Positions 15,528 through 22,515 are shown, counted from the stretch's first letter. The stretch: 22,641 nt of DNA from JAFARZ01 sp035651595 (GCA_035651595.1 DASRFJ010000213.1:1-22641); one strand, 5' to 3'. Notes: generated by a model not told the origin, from the letters alone. Made by a program: numbers and translations.

Positions 15528-16174
15528 CTCGCCGCGGCGAGGCGGGCGGCGAACTCGCCTGCCGCGGCCGCGGGATCGTCGGCGTCGGTGATGGCGCGGA
15601 CGACCACGACCCTGGTCGCCCCGGCCGCCAGCACGTCGTCGAGGTTGCCTAGCGTGATGCCGCCGATGGCGAACCAGGGACGGTCCGGCGCGCCGGCGGC
15701 CACGTGCTCGATCAGCCCGAGGCCGGTGCCCGGGCGCCCGGGCTTGGTCGGCGTCGCCCAGACCGGGCCGGCGCAGAAGTAGGCGGAGCCCGGCTCGCTG
15801 GCCGCCGCGTCCGCCTGGTCCGGGCTGTGGCTGCTGCGCCCGATCAGCGGCCGGTCACCCAGGATCCGCCGGGCCACCGCAAGCGGCAGGTCGTCCTGGC
15901 CCAGGTGCAGCACGTCCGCGCCGGCGGCGAGTGCGACGTCTGCCCGGTCGTTGACCGCGAGCAGCGCGCCATGCCGTCGGCACGCGTCGGCGAACACCTC
16001 GAGCAGCGCGAGTTCGTCCCGCGCCTCCAGCCCCTTCTCCCGAAGCTGGACGATGTCCACCCCGGCACCGAGCACCGCGTCGAGGAACCCGGCCAGATCG
16101 CCGCGCTCCCGCCGCCCGTCCGTGCACAGGTACAGCCGCGCCGCCGCCAGCCGTTCCCGCGGGTCACCGGTCAC
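15524..16174 (-). CDS. thiE: Thiamine-phosphate synthase
   Basis: 216 residues, TIM barrel. It joins hydroxymethylpyrimidine diphosphate with the thiazole phosphate to give thiamine phosphate. Landmarks: YLCTD near the N-terminus, VDIVQLREKG (about 39-48), LLAVNDRADVALAAGADVLH, HLGQDDLP, IGRSSHSPDQA, GPVWATPTKPGRPGTGL and FAIGGI. It starts with GTG, has no Shine-Dalgarno, and TAAGAT lies 6 nt before the GTG, so it is probably leaderless. It is divergent from the riboswitch-led thi operon across about 55 bp and carries no riboswitch of its own, so its control is likely separate. Confidence 0.95.
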   Translation of the reverse strand: MTGDPRERLAAARLYLCTDGRRERGDLAGFLDAVLGAGVDIVQLREKGLEARDELALLEVFADACRRHGALLAVNDRADVALAAGADVLHLGQDDLPLAVARRILGDRPLIGRSSHSPDQADAAASEPGSAYFCAGPVWATPTKPGRPGTGLGLIEHVAAGAPDRPWFAIGGITLGNLDDVLAAGATRVVVVRAITDADDPAAAAGEFAARLAAAS

Positions 16175-16180
16175 CGCGCC

Positions 16181-16186
16181 ATCTTA
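16181..16186 (-). promoter_or_regulatory. Putative -10 hexamer TAAGAT, leaderless thiE
   Basis: Minus strand TAAGAT, six bases GGCGCG, then the GTG start. It matches the leaderless pattern seen at yciO and the ferritin-like gene. A -35 is not evident. Confidence 0.5.
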
Positions 16187-16214
16187 GCCAGCTCTCGGCA
16201 GCCGGAAACCTGGG

Positions 16215-16220
16215 TATAGA
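16215..16220 (+). promoter_or_regulatory. Putative -10 hexamer TATAGA for the thi operon
   Basis: TATAGA lies 10-15 nt before the first conserved bases of the TPP riboswitch, so a transcript starting near 16226-16228 would include the whole aptamer. The -35 region near 16192-16197 is a poor match. Confidence 0.45.
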
Positions 16221-16229
16221 GTTGACGGT

Positions 16230-16314
16230 GTCCACGGGAGCCCGAACGGGCTGAGAGGGAGGCTGGTGCCTCCGACCGTCGTACCTGATCCGGGTAATGC
16301 CGGCGAAGGGAGTG
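16230..16314 (+). ncRNA. TPP riboswitch (THI element)
   Basis: The aptamer core is clear: GGGCTGAGAGGGAGGCT (16248-16264) forms the pyrimidine-sensing side, and ACCTGATCCGGGTAATGCC (16283-16301) with GGCGAAGGGAG (16302-16312) forms the pyrophosphate-sensing side and closing stem. Thiamine diphosphate binding would hold AAGGGAG (16306-16312), which is also the ribosome-binding site of thiO, in the closing stem. Control is therefore most likely at translation initiation; I see no terminator hairpin with a U-tract downstream. Confidence 0.95.
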
Positions 16315-16320
16315 CTTATC

Positions 16321-17448
16321 TTGGCCGGTGCCGATGTTGTCGTCGCGGGCGGCGGAGTCATCGGGACCGCGATCGGCTGGCGAGCGGCGCTTGCCGGGCT
16401 GGACGTGGTCGTCGTCGACCCGGAGGCCGGCGACGGGGCGTCGCTGGTCGCCGCCGGGATGCTCGCGCCGGCCTCGGAGAGCCTGTTCGGCGAGGGGGAC
16501 CTGCTCCAGCTCAACCTGCTGGCTCTGCGCCGCTTCCCGGTGCTCGCCGCCGAACTGGAGAAGGCAGCAGGCGAGCACGTGGGGCTGCGTCAGGAGGGGA
16601 CGCTGGCGATCGCCTACGACCCCGGCGACTACGCCGCGCTGATGCGGCTGACCGCGTTCCGCCGGTCGGCCGGGCTCACCGCCGAGGAACTGGACAGCCG
16701 CGAATGCCGCAAACTGGAGCCGTTCCTCACCCCGGACGTGCACGGCGGCGTGCTGTTCGACGGCGACTGGTCGGTGGACAACCGGCGCTATACCGCCGCG
16801 CTGCGGCGGGCGATGTCGGCATGCGGGGTGCGGATGGTACGCGATCGGGTCACCACGGTCCAGACGGGGAGCGTGCGGCTCGACGGCGGTGACCCGATCC
16901 ACTGCGACACGGTGGTCGTCGCGGCGGGGTCCTGGACGGGGCAGATCGACGGGCTGCCTGGCGGCCTGCGTTCGGCGATCCGGCCGGTCAAGGGGCAGTT
17001 GCTGCGCCTGCGGCACCCGGACGGGATGCCGCAGGTGACCACCCGGACGATCCGCGCCACGGTACGCGGGGATGACCTCTACCTGGTGCCAAGGGCGGAC
17101 GGCGAGGTGATCGCCGGCGCCACCCAGGAGGAGCGCGGTGACCAGGAGGTCACCGCGGGAGCGGTACACGACCTGCTGCACGACGCGATGAGCGTGCTGC
17201 CGGTGGTCAGCGAGCTGATCCTGGCCGAGACGTGCGCCGGGCTGCGGCCGGGCACGCCGGACAACGGCCCGCTGGTCGGCTGGTCCGGCGTGGACGGCGT
17301 GCTGCTGGCGACCGGGCATTACCGCAACGGCATCTTGATGTCCGCCGCGACCGCCGAGGCGGTCCTCGCGTACCTGACCGGGCAGCGGCCGCAGGCCGAG
17401 TGGGCGGCGTTCGTCCCGGACCGCTTCGGGGAGGTGACGAAGCAATGA
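16321..17448 (+). CDS. thiO: Glycine oxidase ThiO
   Basis: 375 residues, FAD-dependent oxidase that turns glycine into dehydroglycine for thiazole synthesis. VVVAGGGVIGTAIGW near the N-terminus is the Rossmann FAD site, and GVLLATGHYRNGILMS near the C-terminus is the typical DAO-family segment. I start at TTG 16321 because AAGGGAG lies 8 nt upstream and the protein then begins just before the FAD motif. The in-frame ATG at 16297 lies inside the riboswitch aptamer and has no site of its own. The stop overlaps the thiS ATG. Expression is expected to fall when thiamine diphosphate is abundant. Confidence 0.93.
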   Translation: MAGADVVVAGGGVIGTAIGWRAALAGLDVVVVDPEAGDGASLVAAGMLAPASESLFGEGDLLQLNLLALRRFPVLAAELEKAAGEHVGLRQEGTLAIAYDPGDYAALMRLTAFRRSAGLTAEELDSRECRKLEPFLTPDVHGGVLFDGDWSVDNRRYTAALRRAMSACGVRMVRDRVTTVQTGSVRLDGGDPIHCDTVVVAAGSWTGQIDGLPGGLRSAIRPVKGQLLRLRHPDGMPQVTTRTIRATVRGDDLYLVPRADGEVIAGATQEERGDQEVTAGAVHDLLHDAMSVLPVVSELILAETCAGLRPGTPDNGPLVGWSGVDGVLLATGHYRNGILMSAATAEAVLAYLTGQRPQAEWAAFVPDRFGEVTKQ

Positions 17449-17654
17449 ATGTCGTTCGGCTCAAAGTCAATGGTGCAGCGTTCGAGGCGGAGTCAGGGAG
17501 CACGGTGGAGCAGGTGGTAGGCGCGGTAACCCCGCTGTCCAGCGGGGTAGCCGCGGCGGTGAACGGCGCGGTGATCCCGCGCGGTCAGTGGGCGGCGACC
17601 GAGCTTCGTGACGGAGACCAGGTCGAGGTCGTCACCGCGGTGCAGGGAGGCTGA
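17445..17654 (+). CDS. thiS: Sulfur carrier protein ThiS
   Basis: 69 residues, ubiquitin-like fold, ending in Gly-Gly (AVQGG), the tail that is adenylated and thiocarboxylated to carry sulfur to ThiG. VNGAVIPRGQWAATELRDGD is the usual core. It overlaps thiO by 4 bp. The activating enzyme ThiF and the pyrimidine synthase ThiC are not in this window. A strong hairpin can form within its coding sequence (17522-17555; see findings). Confidence 0.94.
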   Translation: MNVVRLKVNGAAFEAESGSTVEQVVGAVTPLSSGVAAAVNGAVIPRGQWAATELRDGDQVEVVTAVQGG

Positions 17655-17655
17655 C

Positions 17656-18420
17656 ATGGATCAGTGGAAGCTCGGCGGCCAGTTGTTCGGCTCGCGGCTC
17701 ATCGTCGGGACCGGGGGAGTGCAGAGCCTGGACGTGCTGCGGCGGGTGCTGACGGCCTCCGGCACCGAGGTGTCCACCGTCGCGATGCGGCGGGTCGGCG
17801 CCGCCGGGCAGGGCTCGCTGCTCGGCGTGCTGCGGGAGGCCGGCGTGCGGGTGCTGCCGAACACGGCCGGCTGCCACACCGCGAGCGAGGCGCTGCTGGT
17901 CGCCCGGCTGGCCCGCGAGGCGCTGGGGACCGACTGGGTCAAGCTCGAGGTGGTCGCGGACGACGACACGCTGCTGCCCGACCCGGTCGAGCTGCTCGAC
18001 GCGGCCCGGATGATGGTCGCCGACGGGTTCACCGTGCTGCCTTACACCAACGACGACCCGGTGCTCGCCCGGCAGCTGGAGCGGGCCGGGTGCGCGGCCG
18101 TCATGCCGCTCGGCGCGCCGATCGGTTCCGGGCTCGGCATCCGCAACCCGCACAACATCGCGATGATCGTGGCCGGCGCCAGCGTGCCGGTCATCCTGGA
18201 CGCAGGCATCGGCACGGCGAGCGACGCGGCGCTGGCGATGGAACTGGGCTGCGACGCGGTGCTGATCGCGTCCGCGATCACCCGCGCGGCCTCGCCGGAC
18301 GCGATGGCGCGGGCGATGCGGCTCGCGGTGGAGGCGGGTCACGCCGCGCGCTCCGCCGGCCGCATCGCCCGCCGCTGGCACGCCGTCGGATCCAGCCCTT
18401 CGGAAGGGCTGCCATGGTGA
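17656..18420 (+). CDS. thiG: Thiazole synthase
   Basis: 254 residues, TIM barrel. It builds the thiazole phosphate from deoxyxylulose phosphate, dehydroglycine and ThiS thiocarboxylate. Landmarks: LIVGTGG (15-21), LPNTAGCHTASEAL (67-80), DWVKLEVV with Lys96 as the expected Schiff-base lysine, VLPYTNDDP, MPLGAPIGSGLGI and ILDAGIGTASDAA. ATG starts 1 nt after the thiS stop with GGGAGG upstream. The stop overlaps the thiD start. Confidence 0.95.
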   Translation: MDQWKLGGQLFGSRLIVGTGGVQSLDVLRRVLTASGTEVSTVAMRRVGAAGQGSLLGVLREAGVRVLPNTAGCHTASEALLVARLAREALGTDWVKLEVVADDDTLLPDPVELLDAARMMVADGFTVLPYTNDDPVLARQLERAGCAAVMPLGAPIGSGLGIRNPHNIAMIVAGASVPVILDAGIGTASDAALAMELGCDAVLIASAITRAASPDAMARAMRLAVEAGHAARSAGRIARRWHAVGSSPSEGLPW

Positions 18421-19196
18421 CGCCTCGCGTGCTCACGATCGCGTCGTCGGACTCCGGGGGCGGGGCCGGCATCCAGGCGGACCTGAAGGCGTTCGCCCGG
18501 TGCGGCGCGCACGGCATGTCCGCGATCGTGGCGCTGACCGCGCAGAACACCGTCGGCGTCACGGCCATCCACGAACTGCCGCCCGCCTTCGTCACCGCGC
18601 AGATCGAGGCCGTGCTTGACGACATCGGCGCGGACGCGGCGAAAACCGGCATGCTGTTCTCCGCACCGCTGATCGCCGCCGTGGCGGACGCGCTGGCCGG
18701 ACGGGACCTGCCGCTGGTGATCGACCCGGTGATGGTGGCGTCGTCCGGGGCGCGGCTGCTGCGGACGGACGCGGTGTCGGAGCTGGTGGCACGGCTGTTC
18801 CCGCTGGCCACGGTGGTGACGCCGAACCTGCCCGAGGCGCAGGCGCTCACCGGGCTGGCGGTCGCCGACCGGGCGGTGCTCGCCGAGCGGCTGGTCGCGA
18901 TGGGCGCCCCGGCCGCGCTGGTGACCGGCGGGCACGGGGACGCGGCGGTCGACCACCTGTACGACGGGTCCAAGCACCTGCCGATCGCGGTCGCCCGGCA
19001 CCCGGTCGCGGCGACGCACGGGGCCGGCTGCACGCATTCGGCGGCGCTCGCGGCGGGGCTGGCCGCCGGGCTCACGCTGCCCGAAGCGGCACGGCAGGCG
19101 GCGACGGTCGCAGGAGACGCGGTGGCGCACGGGCTGGCCGGGCTCGGCGGGGGAGACGGGCCGGTGCACGCGCTGCACGCCGGGGTCCTGCGATGA
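18414..19196 (+). CDS. thiD: Hydroxymethylpyrimidine (phosphate) kinase
   Basis: 260 residues, ribokinase-like fold. It phosphorylates hydroxymethylpyrimidine and its monophosphate for ThiE. Landmarks: TIASSDSGGGAGIQADLKAF, ALTAQNT, AAKTGML, VIDPVMVASSG, and THGAGCTHSAALAA, where the GAGC loop holds the anion hole and the nearby catalytic Cys. ATG at 18414 overlaps the thiG end by 7 nt and has GGAAGGG upstream. The stop overlaps the tenA start. Confidence 0.94.
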   Translation: MVTPRVLTIASSDSGGGAGIQADLKAFARCGAHGMSAIVALTAQNTVGVTAIHELPPAFVTAQIEAVLDDIGADAAKTGMLFSAPLIAAVADALAGRDLPLVIDPVMVASSGARLLRTDAVSELVARLFPLATVVTPNLPEAQALTGLAVADRAVLAERLVAMGAPAALVTGGHGDAAVDHLYDGSKHLPIAVARHPVAATHGAGCTHSAALAAGLAAGLTLPEAARQAATVAGDAVAHGLAGLGGGDGPVHALHAGVLR

Positions 19197-20725
19197 GTCT
19201 CACGGGGGAGTTGTGGGACGGGATCACAGGGATTTATAAAGCCATCCTCGCGCATCCGTTCATCACCGGACTGACCGACGGAACGCTGCCGGGCGACGCG
19301 TTCGCGTTCTACGTCACGCAGGATGCGCTGTACCTGGGGCAGTACGCCCGGGCGCTCGCTCTTGTCGGGACCCGGGCGCCGGATCCCGCGGCGTGCGAGA
19401 TGTTCGCTCGGCACGCCGCGGAGGCGATCTCAGTGGAGCAGCAGTTGCACCGTACGCTGCTCGCCTCCCTTGGCATTGATCCTTCGTTGGCCGCTTCCGC
19501 TGAGCCCGCGCCGTGCAACCTCGCGTACACCAGCTACCTGCTGTCGGTCGCGAGCACCGGCTCGTATGCCGAGGGCGTCGGCGCCGTCCTGCCCTGCTAC
19601 TGGATCTACTGGGAGGTCGGCAAGGAGCTGGTCCGGCGCGGCTCGCCGGACGCGCGGTACCAGCGGTGGATCGACACGTACGGAGGAGAGGAGTTCGGCG
19701 AGACCGTGCGTGAGGTGCTCGCGGTGACCGACTCGCTCGGCACGGGCCTGGCCCCGGCCGAGCGAGCACGGGTGCACCACGCGTTCCGCGTCACGAGCCG
19801 CTACGAATGGATGTTCTGGGATATGGGTTACCGCCAGGAGTCGTGGCCCGTGTTATCAGGGGACATAGCACGGGTCGCTGCCGGGGTCGTGGGCCAGGCA
19901 CACGGCGAGCGGGTCGCGGTACATGTCCAAGCCCGGCAGCGCGCTGCCCTGGAAGTTGAACAGGGTGAGGTTGGTGTTGGGCGACCCGATGCCGGTGCCC
20001 GGCTCCCACGGCACGCCCGGAATCCAGTCCGGTGCCCAGTAGAAGATCCCGGCGCCGAGGCCGTCCGGCACGGCGGCCATAATGGACACCTCGTCGGTCA
20101 GGAACGAGAACTGCCCGCCCGGGCTCGCCGGGTAGCCGGGGTTGAGCTGGCCGGGCTGCCAGGCGAAGTTGCCGGTGCTGTCGTTTTCCGGGCTGTTGCC
20201 GTTCGCCAGCGTCCACGGGTACTGCGTCTCGGCGATCATGATCGGCTTGTGGAAGACTGTCGCGAGGTTGTCGACATTTGCCTTCAGGTCCGCGAGCGGG
20301 CCGTCGCCGAGGATGGAGTAGTAGGACAGGCCGATGACGTCGAACGGGACCTGGCTGGTTTCGAGTTCGGAGTAGAACGCCTGGCTGAGGCCGACGTTGC
20401 CACCCTGATCGTAGTGCATCATGATCAGCGGCTTCGGGTTTGCTTGCCGCGCGCCGGCGACGCCGGCCTTGAGCAGCTGGGCCAGGCCGGTCCAGCCACC
20501 GCAGTCGGTCGCCGAGGCCGGGCAGTTGATCTCGCCGAACGGCCACAGGATGCCGTTGCGGATCTCGTTGCCGATCGACACCAGGTCGACCGGGGTGCCT
20601 TGGTTCGCGAACGCCTCGATGACCTGCCTGGTGTATGTCTGGACCGTTTGCGTCAGCTGGGCGAGGTCCTGGCCCGCCCAGGCCGCCGGGACGTTCTGCT
20701 TCTGCGGATCCGCCCAGAAGTCTGA
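19193..20725 (+). CDS. tenA: TenA thiaminase II, ORF running through its natural end
   Basis: Residues 1-220 are a complete TenA of the class with an active Cys. It hydrolyses aminopyrimidines from degraded thiamin so that the pyrimidine can be reused. Residues matching those recalled for B. subtilis TenA fall at the same numbers: Asp44 and Tyr47 (TQDALY), Tyr112, Cys135 and Tyr139 (LPCYWIY) and Glu205 (SRYEWMFWD). TenA proteins normally end just after the ESWP segment (216-219). Here no stop follows: the codon after GTG (19850) is TTA, and the frame continues to 20725, giving 510 codons. The extra 290 residues are antisense to the GH53 gene and have the Arg/Val/Ala composition of a shadow frame. 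The functional part is 19193 to about 19855. Either a stop was lost or the sequence has an error here. Confidence 0.85.
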   Translation: MSLTGELWDGITGIYKAILAHPFITGLTDGTLPGDAFAFYVTQDALYLGQYARALALVGTRAPDPAACEMFARHAAEAISVEQQLHRTLLASLGIDPSLAASAEPAPCNLAYTSYLLSVASTGSYAEGVGAVLPCYWIYWEVGKELVRRGSPDARYQRWIDTYGGEEFGETVREVLAVTDSLGTGLAPAERARVHHAFRVTSRYEWMFWDMGYRQESWPVLSGDIARVAAGVVGQAHGERVAVHVQARQRAALEVEQGEVGVGRPDAGARLPRHARNPVRCPVEDPGAEAVRHGGHNGHLVGQERELPARARRVAGVELAGLPGEVAGAVVFRAVAVRQRPRVLRLGDHDRLVEDCREVVDICLQVRERAVAEDGVVGQADDVERDLAGFEFGVERLAEADVATLIVVHHDQRLRVCLPRAGDAGLEQLGQAGPATAVGRRGRAVDLAERPQDAVADLVADRHQVDRGALVRERLDDLPGVCLDRLRQLGEVLARPGRRDVLLLRIRPEV

Positions 20726-21556
20726 GTAGTGGAGGTCCAGGTAGATCTTCATCCCTTTCGCCGCGACCTGCCTGGCCAGTGCCAGGTCGGTGGTCAGGTC
20801 GCTGTACCCGGGCGGCGGGTTCACCCACAGGCGCATGCGCACGTAGTTGCCGCCCGCTTGCCTGAATATCTGGACCGGAGTGCTGTTGCGGCCCTGGTAG
20901 GTGAACGTGGCGCCGGCGCTCTGTTCCTGCGGCGTGAACGAGAGGTCCGCGCCGCGGGCCATGGTCGCGGTTGCCTTGACGCTGCCGTACGCGCGGAACT
21001 CGCCGACACAGACATCGGCGCCGGTGTCGCTGAACACGGTCAGCGCCAGGTAGCGAGCCTGGGTGCCCGCGGGGACGGTGAAATACATCGGGCTCCCCGG
21101 GTCGAGCGCGATGTTCTTCTCGCTGGGCAGGTCGGTGAGGGCGCTGGCGCTGGTGCCGGCCTGGATGATCGCGGACGCGGAGGGGCTCGTCGAGTCCAGC
21201 GTGACGCCGAGGCCATCCAGGCCGCGGGCCTGGCCGAGGTCGATCGTCAGCGTGCCGGTCCAGGAGTTCGTGCACCAGTCGGTACCGGCGTCACCGTCGA
21301 TGGCGTTGGCCGGCGGGCTCGTTGCTGTCGAGTTCGTCGCGGTCGCGGTGCCGTCCAGCGCCCAGTTCGCGGTCAGCGCCCTGTTGTTAGCGCTAACATC
21401 GGTGGCCGCCGTGACGTTCGCGTGGGTGATCGCGGTGGTCGCGGTGGTCGGGTGGGTGGTGGCGGAAGTGGCGTGGGCCGAGCCCGTGGCCAGCGCGCCG
21501 GCCAGCAGCGCGGCCGCGCCGAGGCCGGGCATGGTCCGGAGGATCAATGCTTTCAC
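19856..21556 (-). CDS. Secreted GH53 arabinogalactan endo-beta-1,4-galactanase
   Basis: 566 residues from the GTG ending at 21556, which has GGAG 8 nt upstream; a TTG at 21595 lies in the same frame but has no site. A signal peptide (VKALILRTMPGLGAAALLAG, cleavage probably after GSAHA) predicts secretion. A Thr/Ala-rich linker and a galactose-binding/F5-8-type beta domain (about 60-190, ANWALDGTATATNSTATSPP onward) precede the GH53 TIM barrel: ARGADLSF, GNYVRMRLWVNPP, LDLHYSDFWADP, SIGNEIRNG with Glu331 as acid/base, and IMIAETQYPW with Glu443 as nucleophile. It cleaves beta-1,4-galactan side chains of plant pectin. Its 3' end is antisense to the tenA read-through. A perfect 14-bp palindrome lies in its early coding region. 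Confidence 0.92.
   Translation of the reverse strand: MKALILRTMPGLGAAALLAGALATGSAHATSATTHPTTATTAITHANVTAATDVSANNRALTANWALDGTATATNSTATSPPANAIDGDAGTDWCTNSWTGTLTIDLGQARGLDGLGVTLDSTSPSASAIIQAGTSASALTDLPSEKNIALDPGSPMYFTVPAGTQARYLALTVFSDTGADVCVGEFRAYGSVKATATMARGADLSFTPQEQSAGATFTYQGRNSTPVQIFRQAGGNYVRMRLWVNPPPGYSDLTTDLALARQVAAKGMKIYLDLHYSDFWADPQKQNVPAAWAGQDLAQLTQTVQTYTRQVIEAFANQGTPVDLVSIGNEIRNGILWPFGEINCPASATDCGGWTGLAQLLKAGVAGARQANPKPLIMMHYDQGGNVGLSQAFYSELETSQVPFDVIGLSYYSILGDGPLADLKANVDNLATVFHKPIMIAETQYPWTLANGNSPENDSTGNFAWQPGQLNPGYPASPGGQFSFLTDEVSIMAAVPDGLGAGIFYWAPDWIPGVPWEPGTGIGSPNTNLTLFNFQGSALPGLDMYRDPLAVCLAHDPGSDPCYVP
21385..21398. promoter_or_regulatory. LacI-type palindrome inside the GH53 coding region
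   Basis: TGTTAGCGCTAACA is a perfect 14-bp palindrome with the central CG step typical of LacI/GalR-family operators. It lies about 160 bp inside the GH53 gene, encoding DVSAN just after the signal peptide, and uses GTT and GCT codons that are rare in this gene. It could act as a roadblock operator or be chance. Confidence 0.4.
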
Positions 21557-21643
21557 GGGCAGCACTCCATATCGTTGAGACAAGACACGACTCAAGCCGA
21601 CAACTTCGCGCGTTCCCGGACAAGCGGATCTCGTATCGTTCGG

Positions 21644-22069
21644 CTAACTGTTCTTCTGGTGCTCCGCGAGCCAGTTGGCGGCGCGGCGGGCCGAGGCGCG
21701 GGTCAGCCACGCGTCCTGGATCACTTCGGCGAGTTCGGTGACGGTAAGCTCGCCGATCCGGCTGCCGCGCAGCAGCACGGACACGTGGCCGTCGAAGTGC
21801 GGCGTCGTGAAGAACGGCGACGACTCATCCTGGACGAGCGCGTGCTTGTCGCCTTCGGAAGGGACCCAGAAGACGATGACGTCCGGGTAGCGCTCTTTGG
21901 TCACCGGATCGAACGCGTCTGGCCGCCGGGTGCGGAAGAAGATGAACGACTTCCCGCCGACGCTGTAGATGGGGTTGCCCTCGCGACCGTACTGCACCGT
22001 CACGTGCGGCATGCCCATGGCCAGCTCGTGCACGTCCGCCAGCCGCGCCTTACGTGACCGTGCCGCCAT
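21644..22069 (-). CDS. MmcQ/YjbR family protein
   Basis: 141 residues. The order ADVHELAMGMPHVTVQ, GKSFIFFRTRRPDAFDP, WVPSEGDKHALVQDESSPFF, FDGHVSVLLRG, LTVTELAEVIQDAWLTRAS fits the MmcQ/YjbR family, a small fold likened to a double-wing DNA-binding protein. The biological role is not established. It lies 87 bp upstream of the GH53 gene on the same strand. The ATG has no Shine-Dalgarno, but TAGGCT lies 7 nt before it, so it may be leaderless. Confidence 0.87.
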   Translation of the reverse strand: MAARSRKARLADVHELAMGMPHVTVQYGREGNPIYSVGGKSFIFFRTRRPDAFDPVTKERYPDVIVFWVPSEGDKHALVQDESSPFFTTPHFDGHVSVLLRGSRIGELTVTELAEVIQDAWLTRASARRAANWLAEHQKNS

Positions 22070-22076
22070 GCCAAGC

Positions 22077-22082
22077 AGCCTA
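22077..22082 (-). promoter_or_regulatory. Putative -10 hexamer TAGGCT, leaderless MmcQ/YjbR gene
   Basis: Minus strand TAGGCT, seven bases, then ATG. It is weaker than the other three examples but has the same geometry. Confidence 0.35.
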
Positions 22083-22107
22083 TCGAGGAGCCCGGCCGAC
22101 GTTAGCG

Positions 22108-22302
22108 GCGCGGCCCGGCTGCCTGACGCGCAGTCGCCCGCCTACCGCGCAGCCCGCCGCCTACGGCGCAGCCCGCCGCCTGCGGCGCCGCCCGGCCGCC
22201 TAGAGCGCGGCCCGGCCACCTGCCACGCGGCCCGGCCACCTGCCACGCGGCCCGGCCGCGTAGAGCGCAGCCGGTCCGCCTACCGCGCAGCCGGGCTAAG
22301 CG
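22108..22302. repeat. Degenerate 19-20 bp tandem repeat, about ten units
   Basis: Units start near 22108, 22128, 22147, 22166, 22185, 22205, 22226, 22246, 22265 and 22285. The consensus is about GCGCRGCCCGSCSRCCTRS. Units 3 and 4 are nearly identical, and units 6 and 7 share a 20-bp exact repeat (CGCGGCCCGGCCACCTGCCA). No coding role is apparent. Confidence 0.8.
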
Positions 22303-22324
22303 ATGCCCGGCCCCCCACAAATAC

Positions 22325-22515
22325 GGATATCATGCCATATTCCGGGCGCGTCGGCGGGCGCCCCAGATTATTGCGGACACTTACCCCCCCAATCTGGGAG
22401 GGTAAGTGTCCGCAATAATTTCGAGCCGTGATCCCGCGGGAGGTTTACCTCCGAAAGCGCCGGGCAAAGCAGGCATAGCGGGCGACCAACTTGCATCACG
22501 AGAGCGCCCGCGACA
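22325..22515. repeat. Palindromic intergenic repeat element, copy 2
   Basis: Arms at 22367-22390 and 22396-22419 around the loop AATCT. The right arm has GGGAGGG, one mismatch to the left arm. 60 of the 62 bp at 22363-22424 match copy 1. The shared flanks are ATTCCGGGC plus a CGGC-rich stretch at 22339-22361 and GGCATAGCGGGC plus GCATCACGAG at 22471-22500. It stands 5' of the MmcQ/YjbR gene at a distance like that of copy 1 from yciO. Confidence 0.85.

Noticed and set aside
15528..15541. CTCGCCGCGGCGAG palindrome as a terminator between the DMT gene and thiE
   Set aside because: It lies in the thiE coding end, leaves no proper loop and has no U-tract on either strand.
16222..16227. TTGACG as a -35 box for the thi operon
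   Set aside because: The matching -10 would lie inside the riboswitch aptamer and remove its 5' part; TATAGA at 16215 fits better as -10.
16171..17445. 424-codon minus-strand frame opposite thiO
   Set aside because: His/Arg/Gln-rich shadow of thiO; no recognisable domain.
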